Part shown: positions 19,586 through 27,950 of the stretch, piece by piece
Numbering within the stretch: the first letter of the stretch is position 1
How the letters are laid out: every line of letters begins with the position of its first letter
Assembly (NCBI GenBank): GCA_013285405.1
Contig: CP053446.1
Location: 2,279,001 to 2,343,000, forward strand
Source of the DNA: Ignavibacteriota bacterium
Lineage (GTDB): Bacteria; Bacteroidota; Ignavibacteria; Ignavibacteriales; Ignavibacteriaceae
Length of the DNA stretch: 64,000 nt
Direction of reading: 5' to 3'
The notes under the pieces: generated by a model
What the model was told of the DNA's origin: nothing
Databases searched by the model: none
The model's input: only the letters and a program-made list of their open reading frames with translations
Made by a program: the position numbers and the translations under genes

Positions 19586-20132
19586 TCCGGTAAATAAAAT
19601 TAAGAATACTGTTTACATAGGTATTGGTTCAAACGTTGGTGTTAAGATCAATAATATTGAGTATGCAATCGAGCTAATTGATTCCAATCCGGATTGTGAA
19701 GTTGAAATAGTATCATCAATTTATGAATCGACTCCATACGGAGAGGTTATTCAAAGTAACTTTTTCAATGCAGTTTTCAAAATAAAAACAAAACTTGATT
19801 TAATTGTTCTGTTCAGATTTTTAAAATCAATTGAGAAAAAAGCGGGCAGGAAAGAAACAGTTAAATGGGGACCGAGAGAAATTGATCTCGATATTTTGTT
19901 CTTTAATGATTTGATTTATTCGGATGACGAAATTACTATACCTCATAAAGATATGCTCAACCGGGATTTTGTTTTAGTACCGTTATCCGAAATTGCTCCT
20001 GATTTTGTACATCCGGTGATAAACAAAAAAATCTGCGAAATTAGTATTTTAATGCAGGAACAAAATCAGTCTTTGGTCTCAAACAATAAAACGTACATCA
20101 TCAGGAAAATTTCTCATAAAGTTTTGATATAA
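19581..20132 (+). CDS. folK: 2-amino-4-hydroxy-6-hydroxymethyldihydropteridine pyrophosphokinase, apparent ATT start
   Basis: HPPK transfers pyrophosphate from ATP to 6-hydroxymethyl-dihydropterin, the step after FolB. The frame carries VYIGIGSNVG, YESTPYGE, FFNAVFKIKT and the catalytic KWGPREIDLDILFF. The nearest in-frame stop upstream is at 19575-19577. Between it and the IGSNVG motif there is no ATG, GTG or TTG; the first conventional ATG (19953) would delete the active site. The best candidate start is ATT at 19581, embedded in the folB stop (ATTAA); ATT at 19599 is an alternative. A +1 slip on AAAAG at the end of folB, or a sequencing error, would also explain it. The stop overlaps the next ATG (TAATG). 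Confidence 0.88.
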   Translation: MNPVNKIKNTVYIGIGSNVGVKINNIEYAIELIDSNPDCEVEIVSSIYESTPYGEVIQSNFFNAVFKIKTKLDLIVLFRFLKSIEKKAGRKETVKWGPREIDLDILFFNDLIYSDDEITIPHKDMLNRDFVLVPLSEIAPDFVHPVINKKICEISILMQEQNQSLVSNNKTYIIRKISHKVLI

Positions 20133-20803
20133 TGACCAATAAACAAAATTTAAATAATGATCTGCGATACATAGCCATTGAAGGCGTTATTGGTGCCGGT
20201 AAAACAAGTCTTGCAAAAAAAATCGGTGAGAGACTAAACGCAAAACTTATCTTTGAACAGTTTGAGCATAATCCTTTCCTTGAAAAATTTTATGTGGATA
20301 GGAAACGATTTGCTTTCCAGACACAAATGTTTTTCCTGATTAATAGATTCAAGCAGCAGCAGGAACTGAACCAGGAAGATTTATTCTCTGAACATCTTGT
20401 TTGTGATTACATTTTTGAAAAGGACAGAGTATTTGCTTATCTGAACCTCAGTAAAGATGAATTAAATCTATACGAAAGTATTTATCCGTTATTAGCGCGA
20501 ACGCTGCGAAAACCTGATCTGGTAATCTTTCTTCAGTCAAGCACTGAAAGACTGCTTTATAATATCAAAACAAGAAACCGTAAAATTGAAAGAGCAATTA
20601 CAAGAAGCTATCTTGAAGAATTGAGCGAAGCTTACAATCACTATTTCTTCAGATACAATTCAACTCCGCTGCTGATAGTTAACTCATCTGAAATTGACTT
20701 CGTTCATAACGAGAATGATTTTGATGAATTGTTTAAACAGATATTCAGAGAAGACAGAGGGTTTACAGAATATTTTAATCCTGAGACGAGGAGGATTTTA
20801 TGA
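20132..20803 (+). CDS. deoxynucleoside kinase (dAK/dGK type)
   Basis: A 223-aa P-loop kinase that phosphorylates deoxyribonucleosides for salvage. Walker A GVIGAGKT lies at 18-25, with FEQFEHNPFLEKFY (substrate-site block), FQTQMFFLINRF, the D-R motif in CDYIFEKDRVFA, and the lid arginines in KTRNRKIERAI. In Bacteroidota this gene is often next to or fused with folK, as here (1-nt overlap, TAATG). Specificity between dA, dG and dC cannot be read from the sequence with confidence. Confidence 0.9.
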   Translation: MTNKQNLNNDLRYIAIEGVIGAGKTSLAKKIGERLNAKLIFEQFEHNPFLEKFYVDRKRFAFQTQMFFLINRFKQQQELNQEDLFSEHLVCDYIFEKDRVFAYLNLSKDELNLYESIYPLLARTLRKPDLVIFLQSSTERLLYNIKTRNRKIERAITRSYLEELSEAYNHYFFRYNSTPLLIVNSSEIDFVHNENDFDELFKQIFREDRGFTEYFNPETRRIL

Positions 20804-21018
20804 CCAGAATCATTCTTTATGGTGCAATTGCAATACTTGTTTTATTCGCGTTTAAATTTTTTAAGCTGATGTCAAATTATAAATCCGGATCAAGACCGAA
20901 TGTTGATGATCTCAAAGAGAGGGCAGCCAACCTGAAAAACAAATATAAAAATGTGCAGGAAGCTGACTTCCGTGATATCACTTCTTCAGAAGATGAAACA
21001 GAATCACCGAAGAAATAA
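20800..21018 (+). CDS. small single-pass membrane protein, unknown
   Basis: A 72-aa protein with one N-terminal membrane segment (about residues 4-21, IILYGAIAILVLFAFKFF) followed by a charged tail with predicted helix (DDLKERAANLKNKYKNVQ) ending in acidic residues. The start ATG overlaps the kinase stop (ATGA) and its stop overlaps the next ATG, so translation is coupled in the fol/dNK/GT9 run. It resembles the short membrane proteins (DUF4834-like) found at such loci in Bacteroidota; no function is known. Confidence 0.7.
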   Translation: MTRIILYGAIAILVLFAFKFFKLMSNYKSGSRPNVDDLKERAANLKNKYKNVQEADFRDITSSEDETESPKK

Positions 21019-22112
21019 TGTCTGCAAATAACCTTGCATCAAATATAGTTTATACATTTTTTAAAATATTTTTCACTGTTACTGAAAATTCCTCAAAGGA
21101 AATTAATTCCCCGCAAAAAATTATTATCATAAGGCAGCATAATCAACTTGGCGATTTGCTTGCCAGTGTATCGCTGTTAAGAGCATTGAAGGAAACTTAT
21201 CCGGATTGTTATATAACCCTTGTTGTAAGTCCGGACAATTATCCCGGCATTGCAAAAAATAAATTAATTGACAGAACCTTCATCTTCGATAAAAGAAAAT
21301 TCTTTAATCCAATGTATGCGGTGAGGTTGTTCAAATTATTAAGAGAGAAATATGACCTCGCAATTGTTCCTGCAACCGTATCAATTTCATTTACAAGTGA
21401 TCTACTGGCAAGATTGTCAAATTCTAAAATTCGGATCGGTGCAAAATCTCTGGATGGAAAATTTAACAGGAGTTCTTTCTTTTTTGACAGGAGAGTAAAT
21501 CTTGATTGGAGAAATCACCCTGATTCAAATGTGTCAGAACGAATTCTTGATATCGTAAGACCTTTTGGAATAAGTACTCAAAATTTCAAATCAGAAATTT
21601 TCTTTGACGATGATGATGCATCAGCAGCAAAAAAATTTATTGATGAGTTTGCTGATAAAGAGAAAAAATTTTTAATCGGACTTCATGTTGGTGCAGGAAA
21701 ACCAGTCAACCGATGGTCACTCGATAAATATGCTGCAATCGTTGCAAGAATTGATAGAAATTATCATGCAAATTTTTATCTTACCGGAGGCTGGGCTGAG
21801 AATGAAGAATTAGATTATCTGTCCAATCACTGTGAAATCAAATTTGGTAAATTTATTAATAAACCTATCCCTCAGATTGCAGCATTAATTTCGGTGTCTG
21901 ATCTTTTCATCTCTAATGATACTGGGATAATGCATGTTGCTGGAACAACCAATACTCCGCAAATTAGTATTTTTGGACCAACAAATCCGTTCAACTGGGC
22001 TCCGATTGGAGTGGATAAATATTTTGTCAGAAAATCCGAGTTGATTGATGATGTTTCCATTAATGATGTTTATCATCTGTGCGAATTAATTTTAAATGAT
22101 AAGGAAAAATAA
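21018..22112 (+). CDS. glycosyltransferase family 9 (heptosyltransferase-like)
   Basis: A 364-aa GT-B glycosyltransferase related to ADP-heptose:LPS heptosyltransferases. The N-terminal domain begins IIIIRQHNQLGDLLASVSLLRALKETYPD (acceptor side). The C-terminal nucleotide-sugar domain has GLHVGAGKPVNRWSLDKYA, LTGGWAE and the GT9 signature FISNDTGIMHVAGTTNTPQISIFGPTNP. It probably adds sugars to cell-surface LPS or polysaccharide at the cytoplasmic face. It overlaps the small membrane protein gene by one base and precedes ppx by 2 nt. Confidence 0.9.
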   Translation: MSANNLASNIVYTFFKIFFTVTENSSKEINSPQKIIIIRQHNQLGDLLASVSLLRALKETYPDCYITLVVSPDNYPGIAKNKLIDRTFIFDKRKFFNPMYAVRLFKLLREKYDLAIVPATVSISFTSDLLARLSNSKIRIGAKSLDGKFNRSSFFFDRRVNLDWRNHPDSNVSERILDIVRPFGISTQNFKSEIFFDDDDASAAKKFIDEFADKEKKFLIGLHVGAGKPVNRWSLDKYAAIVARIDRNYHANFYLTGGWAENEELDYLSNHCEIKFGKFINKPIPQIAALISVSDLFISNDTGIMHVAGTTNTPQISIFGPTNPFNWAPIGVDKYFVRKSELIDDVSINDVYHLCELILNDKEK

Positions 22113-22114
22113 AA

Positions 22115-23074
22115 ATGAACAAGTGCATTGCCGCAATTGATATGGGCACAAACTCTTTCCATTTGATTATCGTTCAGGTGAAGAGTGATGGTTCATTTAA
22201 AATAATTGACCGTGAGAGGGAAGTGATTCGACTTGGATCACACAGGGGAAAAGAATTTACCTGGATTTCTGAAGGCGAAATGGAAAAAGCGATCGATGTG
22301 CTGAAAGACTTTGCAAAAATCGCTCAATTTTACAAAGCTGATGTAAGAGCAATCGCAACCAGTGCAATCAGAGAAGCCAAAAACAAAAGCGAATTTATTG
22401 ATCGTGTGTTTGAAGAAACAGAAATTAATGTTGAGGCAGTTGATGGTAAAACTGAAGCTGAGTTAATTTATCTTGGCGTGCAGAACGCACTTGATGTATA
22501 TGACAAACGAGTGCTTTGTGTTGATATTGGCGGTGGAAGTACCGAATTCCTTTTAGGTGAATCTGGTATTTCTGAATTTTCTGAGAGCATTAAAATTGGC
22601 GCAGTCCGGCTTAGCAAAATGTTTTTTCCTGATTACCATCTAAGTGAATCCGGAATTGAAATGTGCAGGCAGTATATTAAAGATAAACTTAATGCTAACA
22701 TAAATCTTCATCCGAATCATGATTTTGAATTTGCAATCGGAAGTTCGGGAACTATTGTAGCAGCAGCATCAATAATTTCATTTAGAAGAAGCGGCAAATT
22801 CAAAAAGAGTATGAATGATTTTGCTTTTAGTGCAGGTGAAATTTATAATTTAACATCCGATGTTTTAAAGTGCGAATCACCTGTTGACAGATTATTCATT
22901 GAAGGAATGGAAATAAAACGAGCGGATATAATTCCAGCCGGATTGCTGATTCTCAGTGAAGTCTTTGACAAATTTAAACTTAATGAAATGACAGTCTCTG
23001 AAAATGCACTGAGGGAAGGAATTATAATCGACACGATTTCAAGAATGAAAGAATTTCAGTCTTTAGTTTTTTAA
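22115..23074 (+). CDS. Ppx/GppA family phosphatase (short form)
   Basis: Exopolyphosphatase/pppGpp phosphohydrolase family (ASKHA fold), 319 aa. Phosphate-binding motifs are [16 protein letters not shown] near the N-terminus and [16 protein letters not shown] in the middle. The IGSSGT and [11 protein letters not shown] blocks are present. It lacks the C-terminal HD-like domain of full-length Ppx/GppA (about 500 aa), as is usual for this short class. The activity is likely polyphosphate or (p)ppGpp hydrolysis, but which one is not decidable. It is the last gene of the folB-to-ppx run. Confidence 0.9.
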   Translation: MNKCIAAIDMGTNSFHLIIVQVKSDGSFKIIDREREVIRLGSHRGKEFTWISEGEMEKAIDVLKDFAKIAQFYKADVRAIATSAIREAKNKSEFIDRVFEETEINVEAVDGKTEAELIYLGVQNALDVYDKRVLCVDIGGGSTEFLLGESGISEFSESIKIGAVRLSKMFFPDYHLSESGIEMCRQYIKDKLNANINLHPNHDFEFAIGSSGTIVAAASIISFRRSGKFKKSMNDFAFSAGEIYNLTSDVLKCESPVDRLFIEGMEIKRADIIPAGLLILSEVFDKFKLNEMTVSENALREGIIIDTISRMKEFQSLVF

Positions 23075-23138
23075 CTTTGACATACCTTTAATTAGAACAC
23101 ACCCCTCGTTATATTTACACTTAATTTATTTTATTTCA

Positions 23139-24932
23139 ATGGAACAGATAAGAAACTTCTGCATAATTGCACATATAGATCACGGTAAATCCACAATTGC
23201 CGACAGACTTCTGGAGAAAACCGGTGCTGTTACTGAACGTGAAGCGAAGGCTCAGGTTCTGGATGATATGGATCTCGAAAGAGAAAGAGGAATTACAATT
23301 AAGTCTCACGCTATCCAGATGCATTACAAAGCTAAAGACGGTGAAAATTATATTCTTAACTTAATTGATACTCCCGGTCACGTTGACTTCAGTTATGAAG
23401 TTTCCCGTTCACTGGCTGCATGCGAAGGTGCGCTGCTTGTTGTAGATGCTGCACAGGGAGTTGAAGCTCAAACTATCAGCAATCTTTATCTCGCACTCGA
23501 TGCAGGACTTGAAATAATTCCTGTTCTGAATAAAATAGATCTGCCGAGCGCTGAAGTTGATAGAATTTCACATCAGGTTATCGATTTAATCGGATGCAAA
23601 GAAGAAGATATTTTAAAAGTTAGTGCAAAAGCAAACATCGGAATTGATGAACTGCTTGAAGAAATTGTAAAAAAGATTCCACCGCCAAAAGGCGATCCGA
23701 ATGCACCGCTTCAGGCGTTAATATTTGATTCGAAGTTTGATTCATATCGTGGCGCGATTGCATTCATCAGACTTTTCAATGGTACAATTCGTACGAATGA
23801 TAAAATAAAATTTTTTATTGCTGATAAAGCAATGGAAGCGGAAGAAATCGGCGTACTCGGGTTAAAAAAAGTTAAAGTCGATGAACTTTCTGCCGGAAAC
23901 GTTGGCTATCTGATTGCAGGTATCAAAGAAGTTAAATTAGCGAAAGTGGGTGATACAGTTACTCACGCAAAAAATGGAGCAGAGAAACCTCTTCCCGGTT
24001 ACAAAGAAGTTAAGCCGATGGTTTACAGCGGACTTTATCCAACAGACTCGGATGATTACGAAGGGCTGCGTGATGCTCTTGAAAAATTCAGATTGAATGA
24101 TTCTGCTTTAATTTATCAGCCTGAAACTTCTGCGGCTCTTGGTTTTGGATTTCGCTGTGGATTTCTGGGACTTCTTCATATGGAAATTGTTCAGGAAAGA
24201 TTACACAGAGAGTATAATCAAACGATAATTACAACTCTGCCGAATGTTGAGTATCAGGTTTATAATAAACGTGGTGAAAAATTGGTTGTTGATAATCCGG
24301 CTGAAATGCCTCCGATTGGAGAAATTGAAATGATTGAAGAGCCGTACATCAAAGCACAGATTGTTACTCCGAGTGAATTTGTAGGAAACATCATGAAACT
24401 CTCGATGGATAAAAGAGGTACATACAAAAACACAACTTATCTTGATCCGACAAGGGCTGATCTCCAATTTGAGTTTCCGCTTTCAGAAATAATTTTCGAT
24501 TTTTACGATAAACTGAAATCAACAACTCGTGGTTACGCTTCTTTTGATTATGAATATATTGGTTACCGCGAATCTGATCTTGTGAAGCTTGATATTTTAC
24601 TTAATGGTGATCCCGTTGATGCATTATCTATGATTGTACACAGAGATAAAGCTTACGATTGGGGACGAAAAGTCTGCAACAAACTTAAAGATTTAATTCC
24701 AAGACAGATGTTTGAAGTTTCGATTCAGGCTGCAATCGGGACAAAAGTAATTTCAAAGTCTGTGGTCAAAGCATTGAGGAAAAATGTGCTTGCAAAATGT
24801 TATGGAGGCGACATAACAAGAAAAAGAAAACTGCTTGAGAAACAGAAAGAAGGAAAGAAAAAAATGAAGCAAGTAGGAAATGTGGAAATTCCACAGGAAG
24901 CGTTTTTAGCAGTTCTGCAAATTGAGGAATAA
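23139..24932 (+). CDS. lepA: elongation factor 4 (LepA)
   Basis: Ribosome-associated translational GTPase (597 aa, the family's usual size). G1 is [10 protein letters not shown]3 [13 protein letters not shown]4 NKIDLP and G5 SAK. The C-terminal LepA-specific domain is seen in [49 protein letters not shown]. It sits directly upstream of lepB (4 nt between stop and start), the classic lepA-lepB arrangement. Confidence 0.98.
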   Translation: MEQIRNFCIIAHIDHGKSTIADRLLEKTGAVTEREAKAQVLDDMDLERERGITIKSHAIQMHYKAKDGENYILNLIDTPGHVDFSYEVSRSLAACEGALLVVDAAQGVEAQTISNLYLALDAGLEIIPVLNKIDLPSAEVDRISHQVIDLIGCKEEDILKVSAKANIGIDELLEEIVKKIPPPKGDPNAPLQALIFDSKFDSYRGAIAFIRLFNGTIRTNDKIKFFIADKAMEAEEIGVLGLKKVKVDELSAGNVGYLIAGIKEVKLAKVGDTVTHAKNGAEKPLPGYKEVKPMVYSGLYPTDSDDYEGLRDALEKFRLNDSALIYQPETSAALGFGFRCGFLGLLHMEIVQERLHREYNQTIITTLPNVEYQVYNKRGEKLVVDNPAEMPPIGEIEMIEEPYIKAQIVTPSEFVGNIMKLSMDKRGTYKNTTYLDPTRADLQFEFPLSEIIFDFYDKLKSTTRGYASFDYEYIGYRESDLVKLDILLNGDPVDALSMIVHRDKAYDWGRKVCNKLKDLIPRQMFEVSIQAAIGTKVISKSVVKALRKNVLAKCYGGDITRKRKLLEKQKEGKKKMKQVGNVEIPQEAFLAVLQIEE

Positions 24933-24936
24933 TTTT

Positions 24937-25806
24937 ATGGGGAATTTTACTTCTAAACTCGGAAAGCTGATTAAAATAATTTTTTGGGTAATTCTTATTG
25001 CTGTCCTGATTAAAGCTTTTGCTATTGATGCATTCCGGATTCCAAGCTCATCGATGGAAAACACATTAATGCCCGGCGATTTTATTATTGCAAATAAATT
25101 CGCATATAATATTACTACCCCCAAAGAAATCCCATTTACTAATATTTCCATTCCTTATGCAAAACTTTTTGAAATCGGAAAACCGGAAATTAATGATGTT
25201 GTAATATTTCAATTTCCTGAAGGTTATGAAACTGATCCGAAAAAAAGCGGATCGAAGTATGTTAAAAGGGTAGTTGCTGGTCCGCATGATACTCTCAGAA
25301 TAACTGAGGGAAACGTTTTCGTGAATGGAAAAGTAGTAATGCTTCCATCAACATTTAAAAAACCGCATTTATCAAACGATGAAATCCTTAGTAAAACAGA
25401 AACGATTTATCCGCCCGGTGCGAAATGGAATAGATTAAGTTATGGACCTATTATTATTCCGGCTAAAGGAGACACAATAAAAATTTCTCCGGAAACTTTT
25501 GAAAGATGGCAATCAGTAATTGTTATGGATCATGGTGAAAGATCACTATTGTCTGAAGGAACTCTCGTAACATTGGATGGCAGAGCAATCTTTGAATACG
25601 TCCTGACCCAGGATCATTATTTTGTTGTTGGGGATAATTTTGACGAAAGTATGGATAGCAGAAATTTTGGATTTATTACAGACAATATGATTTTCGGCAA
25701 AGCATTGTTCGTTTACTGGTCGTATGATTCTGAAAAAGTTGCACCAGGACCGCTCGGTTTTCTTTCTGCAATCAGAGCAGATAGAATTTTCAAGGGGATG
25801 AATTAA
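24937..25806 (+). CDS. lepB: signal peptidase I
   Basis: Inner-membrane serine protease that removes signal peptides from exported proteins, including the many Sec-dependent T9SS cargo encoded in this window. It has one N-terminal membrane segment (about 11-29). The catalytic Ser39 is in FRIPSSSMENTLMPGD, the general-base Lys in SKYVKRVVAG, and the box-E region is FVVGDNFDESMDSRNFGF. The start is set at ATG 24937 because GAGGA at 24924-24928 lies 8 nt upstream; a TTG at 24922 would overlap lepA and adds five residues without support. An insert of about 60 residues separates box D and box E. Confidence 0.96.
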   Translation: MGNFTSKLGKLIKIIFWVILIAVLIKAFAIDAFRIPSSSMENTLMPGDFIIANKFAYNITTPKEIPFTNISIPYAKLFEIGKPEINDVVIFQFPEGYETDPKKSGSKYVKRVVAGPHDTLRITEGNVFVNGKVVMLPSTFKKPHLSNDEILSKTETIYPPGAKWNRLSYGPIIIPAKGDTIKISPETFERWQSVIVMDHGERSLLSEGTLVTLDGRAIFEYVLTQDHYFVVGDNFDESMDSRNFGFITDNMIFGKALFVYWSYDSEKVAPGPLGFLSAIRADRIFKGMN

Positions 25807-25833
25807 TTTTCTACAAAGTTTGAGAGTGTTATT

Positions 25834-27819
25834 ATGAAGTATATTCTCTCTTTTACATTATTATTGTCCTTTTCTGTTTTTCCACAGACGAAGTATCTCA
25901 TTTATTTCAAAGATAAAGGTGTTGAAGAAAACGTAAATCTTCAGAAGAACAATCCGATTTTTTTATCAGCACTTTCATTACTTTCTGAAAAAAGTATCGA
26001 GCGAAGAATTAAAACTCTCGGCGAAGATGATATCATCACTTACGAAGACCTTCCAATCAATCCTGATTATGTTTCTCAGCTTGAGCAGCTTGGAATCAAG
26101 ATCGAAAATAAACTCAGATGGTTCAATGCGATCAGTGCATATCTGACTGAAGATGAAAAAAACAAAATATCTATGTTACCATTTGTTGAAAAGATCGAAC
26201 AGGTTAAAAATTTTGTATTCAAAGCTCCGGAAATTTTGGAATCAAATAATTTCCTAAAGCAGACTGACAATTCATTTCTTTTTGATTACGGACCTTCATT
26301 CGCTCAACTTCAGCTTTCTGATATTCCTGAAGTTCATTCAAAAGGAATAACCGGTGAGGGAGTTCTACTCGGTCTTCTTGACACAGGATTCAACTGGAAG
26401 AATCATGAATCTTTAAAAGATGCTACCGTTGTGGCAGAATATGATTTCATTTTCAAAGACAACTCAACAGCAAACGATTCGCTTGATGTTCCTGCTCAGC
26501 ACAATCATGGAACACTCGTCTTCTCAATCGTTGGAGGATTTAAGGATAGTTCATTGATTGGATCGGCTTATGGTGCTGATTTTATTCTTGCAAAAACAGA
26601 AGATATCCGAAGTGAAAAGCATATTGAGGAAGATAATTATGCTGCCGCACTCGAATGGATGGAAAGTTATGGAGTTGATATCACCAGCAGTTCTCTTGGT
26701 TACAGCACTTTTGATCCGCCAGAATTTTCTTATTCGTACAGTGATATGGATGGCAGGACAACGATAGTTACACAAGCTGTTGAAATTGCGTTCAGAAAAG
26801 GTGTGATGACAATTTCTTCTGCCGGAAATGAAGGAGGAACTTCATGGTATTACATTACTGCTCCTGCTGATGGAATAAATACACTTGCAATAGGGGCGGT
26901 TACCAATGAAAATGTAATTGCATCATTCAGCAGCCGCGGACCAAGCTATGATGGCAGAATAAAACCGGAGGTTGTAACCCAGGGAGTTGGTGTTTATTGT
27001 GCTGCGGCAGGAAATTTTTCAGGTTATTCCACAGCAAGCGGGACTTCTGTTGCTGCACCGATTGCAAGCGGAATTGCGGCGTTGTTATTATCTGCTTATC
27101 CGCATTTAAAAAACAGTCAGGTAAGAAATATTCTCATTGAAACTGCTGACAATAGTTCTTCACCGAATAATGAAAGAGGCTACGGATTACTTTCTGCAGT
27201 CAGAGCAATAGAATTTCCTAATCTGAAAGCATCATCTGGAACGTTTATTATAAACAAAATGTTTCTCACTCAAGAAAATATTTTTCCGCAGACAGTTTAT
27301 ATTCACTATTCAACAAACGGTGTTGATTATACTGAAAGTCAAATGCAATTTGACGGCAATCTGAAATACTTTATTAAACTTCCGTATCTGTTTAACGATG
27401 ATCTCGTGGATTTTTATTTTACTTATGATGATAACACTGGTGCTACTTTCAGAGAACCTGTTAGCGGCAATTACAGATTTTACTATGGCTCTCTCGACAT
27501 AACATTGAATACGGATCTTGTTCATACTTATCTGGATTATATCGTCAGTGAACCTTATCCAAATCCCTTTAATCCTTTACAACACAGTTTTAATTCAGTT
27601 TCAATTAAAACATCCGGAAATGAAAATCTTACGATAAGAATTATTAACCCGCTTGGGCAGCAAGTTGGATATTACAATGCTGTTACTGCTGGAGAAGAAT
27701 TTAGATTCGATTGGTATGGCAGGAATGGCAGCGGAGAAGAACTATCAAGTGGAGCATATTATTTCCTAATTGATCTCAATGGTAAAAAATACAGTAGAAA
27801 TCTAGTTTTATTGAGATAG
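25834..27819 (+). CDS. secreted subtilisin-like serine protease with T9SS sorting domain
   Basis: A 661-aa S8-family protease. The signal peptide is MKYILSFTLLLSFSVFPQ. The catalytic triad lies in GLLDTGFNWKNHES (Asp, ~184), HNHGTLVFS (His, ~225) and SGTSVAAPIASGIAALL (Ser, ~404). The oxyanion Asn is in ISSAGNEGG. The C-terminal ~90 residues (SEPYPNPFNPL...GAYYFLIDLNGKKYSRNLVLLR) form a T9SS type A sorting domain, so the protein should be exported across the outer membrane. It follows lepB by 27 nt and may share its transcript. Confidence 0.93.
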   Translation: MKYILSFTLLLSFSVFPQTKYLIYFKDKGVEENVNLQKNNPIFLSALSLLSEKSIERRIKTLGEDDIITYEDLPINPDYVSQLEQLGIKIENKLRWFNAISAYLTEDEKNKISMLPFVEKIEQVKNFVFKAPEILESNNFLKQTDNSFLFDYGPSFAQLQLSDIPEVHSKGITGEGVLLGLLDTGFNWKNHESLKDATVVAEYDFIFKDNSTANDSLDVPAQHNHGTLVFSIVGGFKDSSLIGSAYGADFILAKTEDIRSEKHIEEDNYAAALEWMESYGVDITSSSLGYSTFDPPEFSYSYSDMDGRTTIVTQAVEIAFRKGVMTISSAGNEGGTSWYYITAPADGINTLAIGAVTNENVIASFSSRGPSYDGRIKPEVVTQGVGVYCAAAGNFSGYSTASGTSVAAPIASGIAALLLSAYPHLKNSQVRNILIETADNSSSPNNERGYGLLSAVRAIEFPNLKASSGTFIINKMFLTQENIFPQTVYIHYSTNGVDYTESQMQFDGNLKYFIKLPYLFNDDLVDFYFTYDDNTGATFREPVSGNYRFYYGSLDITLNTDLVHTYLDYIVSEPYPNPFNPLQHSFNSVSIKTSGNENLTIRIINPLGQQVGYYNAVTAGEEFRFDWYGRNGSGEELSSGAYYFLIDLNGKKYSRNLVLLR

Positions 27820-27950
27820 ATTGATTCTTCTTTTTTAAAAGTATTTATGAGCTAGTGTTCAGAACCTTTATGAAATCTTCATTCATTTATTTTTTGCTTT
27901 TCAAAAATTAATTTTTTAAAATTAAATCAACAATTATCACGGGTATTTAT

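Noticed and set aside
19896-20132. Short 78-codon version of folK
   Set aside because: It removes the IGSNVG and catalytic regions; the open frame extends upstream to 19578 with full HPPK homology.
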